Assembly (NCBI GenBank): GCA_002455755.1
Contig: DKLL01000251.1
Coordinates: 1 to 8,864 of the forward strand
Length of the DNA stretch: 8,864 nt
Direction: 5' to 3'
From: Acinetobacter sp. UBA6641
GTDB taxonomy: Bacteria; Pseudomonadota; Gammaproteobacteria; Pseudomonadales; Moraxellaceae
In this document: positions 6,395-8,864 of the stretch, piece after piece
How the letters are laid out: the number at the start of each line of letters is the position of its first letter
How positions within the stretch are numbered: position 1 is the stretch's first letter
Program-made: the position numbers and the translations under genes
Notes under the pieces: model-generated
Database searches by the model: none
What the model was told of the DNA's origin: nothing
What the model saw: only the letters and a program-made list of their open reading frames with translations

Positions 6395-6793
6395 ATGAAA
6401 TATGAAAATTTAACTAGATTTAATGATGGGGAATTTAAACGACTTGTTGGAGTTCCTCGTCCATTATTCTTAAAAATGGTATCAGTGTTACAACATGCTG
6501 AACTTGCCAAGAAAAAATCTGGAAGACCTCATTCGTTGTGTTTAGAGGATCAATTGTTGTTAACTTTAAATTGCTTACGCTGTTATAGAACTCAAATTGA
6601 GTTATCCGCCGACTATAACCTAGCTGAAAGTAATGTGAATCGTACGATTCAGAAAGTTGAAAATGCTCTGATTCAATCACGGATTTTCGCATTGCCTAAA
6701 AGGAGTCAAAAGTTTAGTGAAGAGGATTATGTAATCGTTGATGTCACTGAGTCACAGATTGAGCGTCCCAAAAAAACAAAGAAAATTCTATAG
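6395..6793 (+). CDS. IS5-family transposase, N-terminal part (orfA)
   Basis: ATG 6395 opens a 132-codon frame ending in TAG. Residues about 40-90 hold a DNA-binding region with a helix-turn-helix look (SADYNLAESNVNRTIQKVENAL, 71-92). The first catalytic aspartate is probably Asp116 in YVIVDVTESQIERPKK (112-127). After Lys127 the frame leaves the family pattern and stops within six codons. The expected continuation is found in the overlapping frame beginning QRKFYSGKKKKHT, so this is the front half of a roughly 270-residue DDE transposase split at an A7 run. No clear ribosome site precedes the ATG, which is common in IS elements. Alone it could bind DNA but not catalyse transposition. Confidence 0.88.
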   Translation: MKYENLTRFNDGEFKRLVGVPRPLFLKMVSVLQHAELAKKKSGRPHSLCLEDQLLLTLNCLRCYRTQIELSADYNLAESNVNRTIQKVENALIQSRIFALPKRSQKFSEEDYVIVDVTESQIERPKKTKKIL

Positions 6794-7208
6794 CGGTAAA
6801 AAGAAGAAACATACGCTAAAAACACAGGTCATTTTTAACCCAAAATTAAAGCAAATTGTAAGTATACAGATTGAAGATGGCAGAAAACACGATCTGACGA
6901 TTGCGCGTAAGTATTTGAAGGAGATGGTCATTTATCCTTGTATCATGGCAGATTTAGCCTATAAAGGATTTCATCAGATTAAGAGTAAGTTACTCATTCC
7001 AATCAAGAAACCTAAGAATTTATCATTACCCCAAATAGCAAAACAGATCACCCAAGAAATCAGTCGGCGTAGGATCACAATTGAACATATCAACGGCAAA
7101 CTTAAACATTTTCGGATATTAACAGAACGCTATAGAAATAGACGGAAACGCTTTGGTCTAAGAATGAATTTAATTGCTGGAATGGTGAATTGGATGCTCT
7201 TAAATTAA
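6738..7208 (+). CDS. IS5-family transposase, C-terminal part (orfB)
   Basis: This frame overlaps orfA by 56 bases and carries the rest of the catalytic domain. Visible elements are FYSGKKKKHTLKTQ (17-30), EDGRKHDLTI (46-55), the second aspartate Asp72 in CIMADLAYKGF, and the glutamate Glu116 in RITIEHINGKLKHFRIL. Joined to orfA after PKK the protein has 270 residues with Asp116, Asp186 and Glu230 as the DDE triad. The first possible start is TTG 6738, which has no ribosome site. The first codons only repeat orfA sequence out of frame, so independent translation is unlikely. It needs frameshifting, transcript slippage, or is the product of a one-base insertion. Confidence 0.85.
   Translation: MMSLSHRLSVPKKQRKFYSGKKKKHTLKTQVIFNPKLKQIVSIQIEDGRKHDLTIARKYLKEMVIYPCIMADLAYKGFHQIKSKLLIPIKKPKNLSLPQIAKQITQEISRRRITIEHINGKLKHFRILTERYRNRRKRFGLRMNLIAGMVNWMLLN
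6767..6777 (+). other. Frameshift site in the transposase (CCC followed by A7)
   Basis: orfA reads CCC AAA AAA ACA here. The correct continuation requires CCC AAA AAA CAA, which is one A fewer. The change of frame is +1 (equivalent to -2), unlike the -1 slip common in IS elements. Seven consecutive A favour RNA polymerase slippage, which would give a share of A6 transcripts encoding intact transposase. A mutation or homopolymer sequencing error would look the same. Confidence 0.7.
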
Positions 7209-7224
7209 CTTTCGCAAGAGATCT
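7208..7224 (-). repeat. Right terminal inverted repeat of the IS
   Basis: Read on the minus strand it is AGATCTCTTGCGAAAGT, one mismatch from the left end (T for C at position 4). The transposase stop codon (7206-7208) touches its inner edge. Confidence 0.9.
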
Positions 7225-7286
7225 ATTTTATATCCATTGAAAATCAGCGATGAAACTGTTCTATAAATAAAACATAATGTCACTTT

Positions 7287-7292
7287 TATAAT
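7287..7292 (+). promoter_or_regulatory. -10 box for the second nitroreductase
   Basis: A perfect TATAAT stands 76 bases before ATG 7369, to the right of the IS. No good -35 lies 16-18 bases upstream. A TTGAAA at 7237-7242 is too far away to serve it. Confidence 0.35.
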
Positions 7293-7368
7293 GATGTATT
7301 GCTCTTAAAATGAACATAAGATAAATCAATTCTAATCATGCATATTAAAATTCAAAGAAGGTGAGCCC

Positions 7369-7962
7369 ATGTCATTTTTAGCCCATATGAAAAAACGCCG
7401 TACTATTTATACCATTGGTAAAAATGTTTCTCTCACAGCAGATCAAATAGAAGACATTATTAAAGATGCCGTACGTAATAGTCCCTCAGCTTTCAATTCA
7501 CAAACTTCACGTGTCGTGACTTTATATGCAGAATCCCATGCGAAATTTTGGAATATTGTGCGTGAAGTATTGCGTAAACTCGTACCAGAAGATGCCTTTG
7601 AAAAGACCAATGTGAAAATTAACAGTTTTGAAGCAGGTTATGGAACGGTATTATTTTTTGAAGACCAAGATGCAGTAAAATCTCTCCAGGAACAATTCCC
7701 TTTATATGCAGAGCATTTTCCGGTGTGGTCAGAGCATTCTACTGGCATTGCACAGTTTGCTGTATGGTCATCATTGGCAGAACAGCATATTGGCGCCTCA
7801 TTGCAGCATTACAATCCCGTGATTGATGATGAAGTGGCAGCAGCCTTTGATATTCCTAAAAACTGGAAATTACGTGCTGAACTGGTATTTGGTTCAATTG
7901 AAGCACCAGCCGGAGAAAAAACATTTCTTGATGATAATATTCGTTTCAAAAGATTTGACTGA
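7369..7962 (+). CDS. Frm2/Hbn1-like nitroreductase, second copy, intact
   Basis: ATG 7369 follows the ribosome site GAAGGTGAG, and 197 codons end at TGA 7960-7962. The length fits the Frm2/Hbn1/CinD nitroreductase family. Recognisable parts are KKRRTIYTIGKNV (8-20, FMN phosphate contact expected at the arginines), SPSAFNSQTSRVV (38-50), EAGYGTVLFFEDQ (87-99), FPVWSEHSTGIAQFAVW (117-133), IGASLQHYNP (141-150) and LVFGSIE. Enzymes of this kind use NAD(P)H to reduce nitroaromatics or quinones; yeast relatives affect fatty-acid signalling and CinD of Lactococcus is copper-induced. The substrate here is unknown. There is no signal peptide, so it is cytoplasmic. It is a paralogue of the gene at 5755, separated from it by an IS, and has its own terminator, so it is probably monocistronic. 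Confidence 0.93.
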   Translation: MSFLAHMKKRRTIYTIGKNVSLTADQIEDIIKDAVRNSPSAFNSQTSRVVTLYAESHAKFWNIVREVLRKLVPEDAFEKTNVKINSFEAGYGTVLFFEDQDAVKSLQEQFPLYAEHFPVWSEHSTGIAQFAVWSSLAEQHIGASLQHYNPVIDDEVAAAFDIPKNWKLRAELVFGSIEAPAGEKTFLDDNIRFKRFD

Positions 7963-7987
7963 TGAATGTTTCATTTAAGTGAGGTTA

Positions 7988-8014
7988 AGAGAGTACTGAA
8001 ATAGCACTCTTTTT
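7988..8014 (+). terminator. Probable intrinsic terminator of the second nitroreductase
   Basis: AGAGTAC (7990-7996) faces GCACTCT (8004-8010) with one A/C mismatch and a 7-base loop; the T-run 8010-8014 follows. It begins 25 bases after the stop codon. Confidence 0.65.
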
Positions 8015-8044
8015 ATTGATAAAGCGAATGATAAGTAAATCAAT

Positions 8045-8060
8045 TAAGCTGCAAAGCTTA
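8045..8060. repeat. Short hairpin with a GCAA tetraloop
   Basis: TAAGCT (8045-8050) pairs with AGCTTA (8055-8060) around GCAA, a GNRA-type loop. It has no T-run and lies between the terminator and the Pho-box-like repeat. Its function is unknown and it may be chance. Confidence 0.25.
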
Positions 8061-8102
8061 TCTCAACAAAGTCTTGAAAATACAGCTGTACTAAAAATAG
8101 CT

Positions 8103-8136
8103 TTGTCATAAAATTGTCATTTGTTAATTGCATAGT
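8103..8136 (+). promoter_or_regulatory. Candidate PhoB box and -10 of the DUF2057 gene
   Basis: TTGTCAT (8103-8109) and TTGTCAT (8114-8120) are identical 7-bp direct repeats separated by AAAA, an 11-bp period. The 18-bp unit matches the enterobacterial PhoB consensus CTGTCATAAATCTGTCAT at 15 positions. A -10-like CATAGT (8131-8136, 4 of 6) lies 10 bases after the box, the distance typical of PhoB-activated promoters, where the box replaces the -35. Activation by PhoB under phosphate starvation is inferred from this architecture. Confidence 0.6.
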
Positions 8137-8173
8137 GCAATTTATTTTTAATATTCAAAGAAGAGATGGTGGA

Positions 8174-8839
8174 ATGAGTCTAAAATTAACTTTTGCTGCA
8201 GCTGCATTAATGGTAAGTGGTGCTGCATTTTCAGCAGTCACCATTTCAGCATCAGAAGAAATTAAAATTCTAGCGGTGAATGATCAGGAAGTTAATACGG
8301 GATTATTCCGTGCCAAGAACAATCAATACAAGGTGGATGCAGGTACTAGCAATATTAGTGTCCGTTACACCCAGTATTTTGAACATTTAAATGGTGAGCA
8401 CGATATTGTAAAATCATCTGTAGTAACTATACGCACGCCCATTTTACAAGATGGTGGAGAATATCGACTGGAGCTAGTCAATGCACCGGCAAATTTTGAA
8501 GCGGCCAAAAAATATGCCGAACAACCTATAGTTGCATTGTTTGATAAAAATAATCAGATGCTGGTGCAGCAGGTGGGTGCAAATACCGAGCCAAAACCAT
8601 GGTTGGCACAAGGCATATTCTCAAAAACTACCGATTTGACTCAAAAGAAAACAGCTTTGCAGAATCAGCCAGCACCTGTATATACACAAGCAGCAGTGCA
8701 ATCAAAAGTGGTGGCAGTTCCTTCTAGTGAGTCACCTTCAGGAGTAACTGCTGATCAGCAACTGATTCAATTATGGCAAAAAGCAAATAAAGCGGAACGC
8801 CAGAAATTTATGTCATGGCTGGCAGAGCAGGCTAATTAA
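8174..8839 (+). CDS. Secreted DUF2057 family protein (YccT/CsgI-like)
   Basis: I place the start at ATG 8174 (221 residues). There the protein opens with a classical signal peptide, MSLKLTFAAAALMVSGAAFSA, cleaved before VTIS, and AAGAAGAGA sits just upstream. The frame is open 20 codons further, but that stretch is not signal-like and runs into the promoter. The mature part fits DUF2057: SEEIKILAVNDQEV, then GLFRAKNNQYKVDAG, NISVRYTQYFE, and YRLELVNAPANFEAAKKYAEQP. A flexible linker rich in Gln, Pro, Ser and Val (about 155-195) leads to a conserved-looking C-terminal helix, QLIQLWQKANKAERQKFMSWL. The E. coli relative YccT (CsgI) is periplasmic and restrains curli assembly; that role cannot be assumed here. 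A Pho-box-like repeat lies upstream. No terminator is seen before the window ends. Confidence 0.9.
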   Translation: MSLKLTFAAAALMVSGAAFSAVTISASEEIKILAVNDQEVNTGLFRAKNNQYKVDAGTSNISVRYTQYFEHLNGEHDIVKSSVVTIRTPILQDGGEYRLELVNAPANFEAAKKYAEQPIVALFDKNNQMLVQQVGANTEPKPWLAQGIFSKTTDLTQKKTALQNQPAPVYTQAAVQSKVVAVPSSESPSGVTADQQLIQLWQKANKAERQKFMSWLAEQAN

Positions 8840-8864
8840 TAAATTCTTAGATTAGCATTTGAAG

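Larger units (their letters stand above)
6356..7223 (+). mobile_element. IS5-family insertion sequence (IS427-like), 868 bp
   Basis: The element is bounded by imperfect inverted repeats, carries a DDE transposase in two overlapping frames, and has the compact size usual for the IS427 group. Taking 6356-7223 as the element leaves TA on both sides (6354-6355 and 7224-7225), which fits the short TA-type duplications of this group. A and T at these positions also extend the inverted repeats, so the exact edge is uncertain by one base. It sits in the gap between two paralogous nitroreductase genes and breaks no gene. The group assignment rests on size, ends and motifs, without a database match. 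Confidence 0.9.

Noticed and set aside
6738..6770. Independent translation of the second transposase frame from TTG 6738
   Set aside because: There is no ribosome site, and its first codons are out-of-frame sequence from orfA without similarity to transposases.
6777..6793. Programmed -1 frameshift in the transposase
   Set aside because: The -1 frame does not lead into the catalytic remainder. The required change is +1 or -2, as shown by the join PKK/QRKFYSG.
8114..8173. A 20-codon N-terminal extension of the DUF2057 protein from TTG 8114
   Set aside because: It would start inside the second Pho-box repeat and hide the classical signal peptide that begins at ATG 8174.
1..8864. CRISPR array, tRNA or rRNA genes, phage genes, or a defence island
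   Set aside because: No regularly spaced repeats, no tRNA-like fold with CCA-end context, and no matching protein families were seen on either strand.

Overview
The window looks like a chromosomal segment from Acinetobacter or a close Moraxellaceae relative. The DNA is AT-rich, and ftsY sits divergently from a pair of secreted M16 peptidase-like genes. Frm2-type nitroreductases, a DUF2057 protein and a compact IS5-family insertion sequence fill the right half. The genus is inferred from gene content and composition; I could not test it by search.

Left part (1-1247): a Sel1-repeat protein runs off the left edge on the minus strand. Facing away from it are two small plus-strand membrane proteins of unknown function. 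The first (457-816) is tail-anchored. The second (927-1247) has an N-terminal membrane segment and a ribosome binding site inside a near-perfect palindrome. The second gene overlaps the end of the M16 operon tail-to-tail by 74 bp.

Centre (1174-5496): two M16 genes on the minus strand overlap by one base. The upstream one keeps the HxxEH zinc site. The downstream one has lost it but keeps the Arg/Tyr-rich motif of the non-catalytic partner. Together they look like a periplasmic heterodimeric M16B protease. Divergently, ftsY encodes the signal-recognition-particle receptor and ends in a strong intrinsic terminator.

Right part (5497-8864): two Frm2-like nitroreductase paralogues, about half identical to each other, flank an 868-bp IS5-family element. 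The first paralogue has TAA where its start codon should be, so it is either decaying or translated unusually. The IS transposase is split by one extra base at an A7 run. The last gene encodes a secreted DUF2057 (YccT/CsgI-like) protein. Its upstream region holds an 18-bp direct repeat that closely matches a PhoB box, so phosphate control is a concrete prediction.

I see no CRISPR array, phage module, tRNA, rRNA or defence system. The points most worth a second look are the Pho-box-like promoter, the start-less nitroreductase, and the transposase frameshift, which is in the +1 rather than the usual -1 direction.
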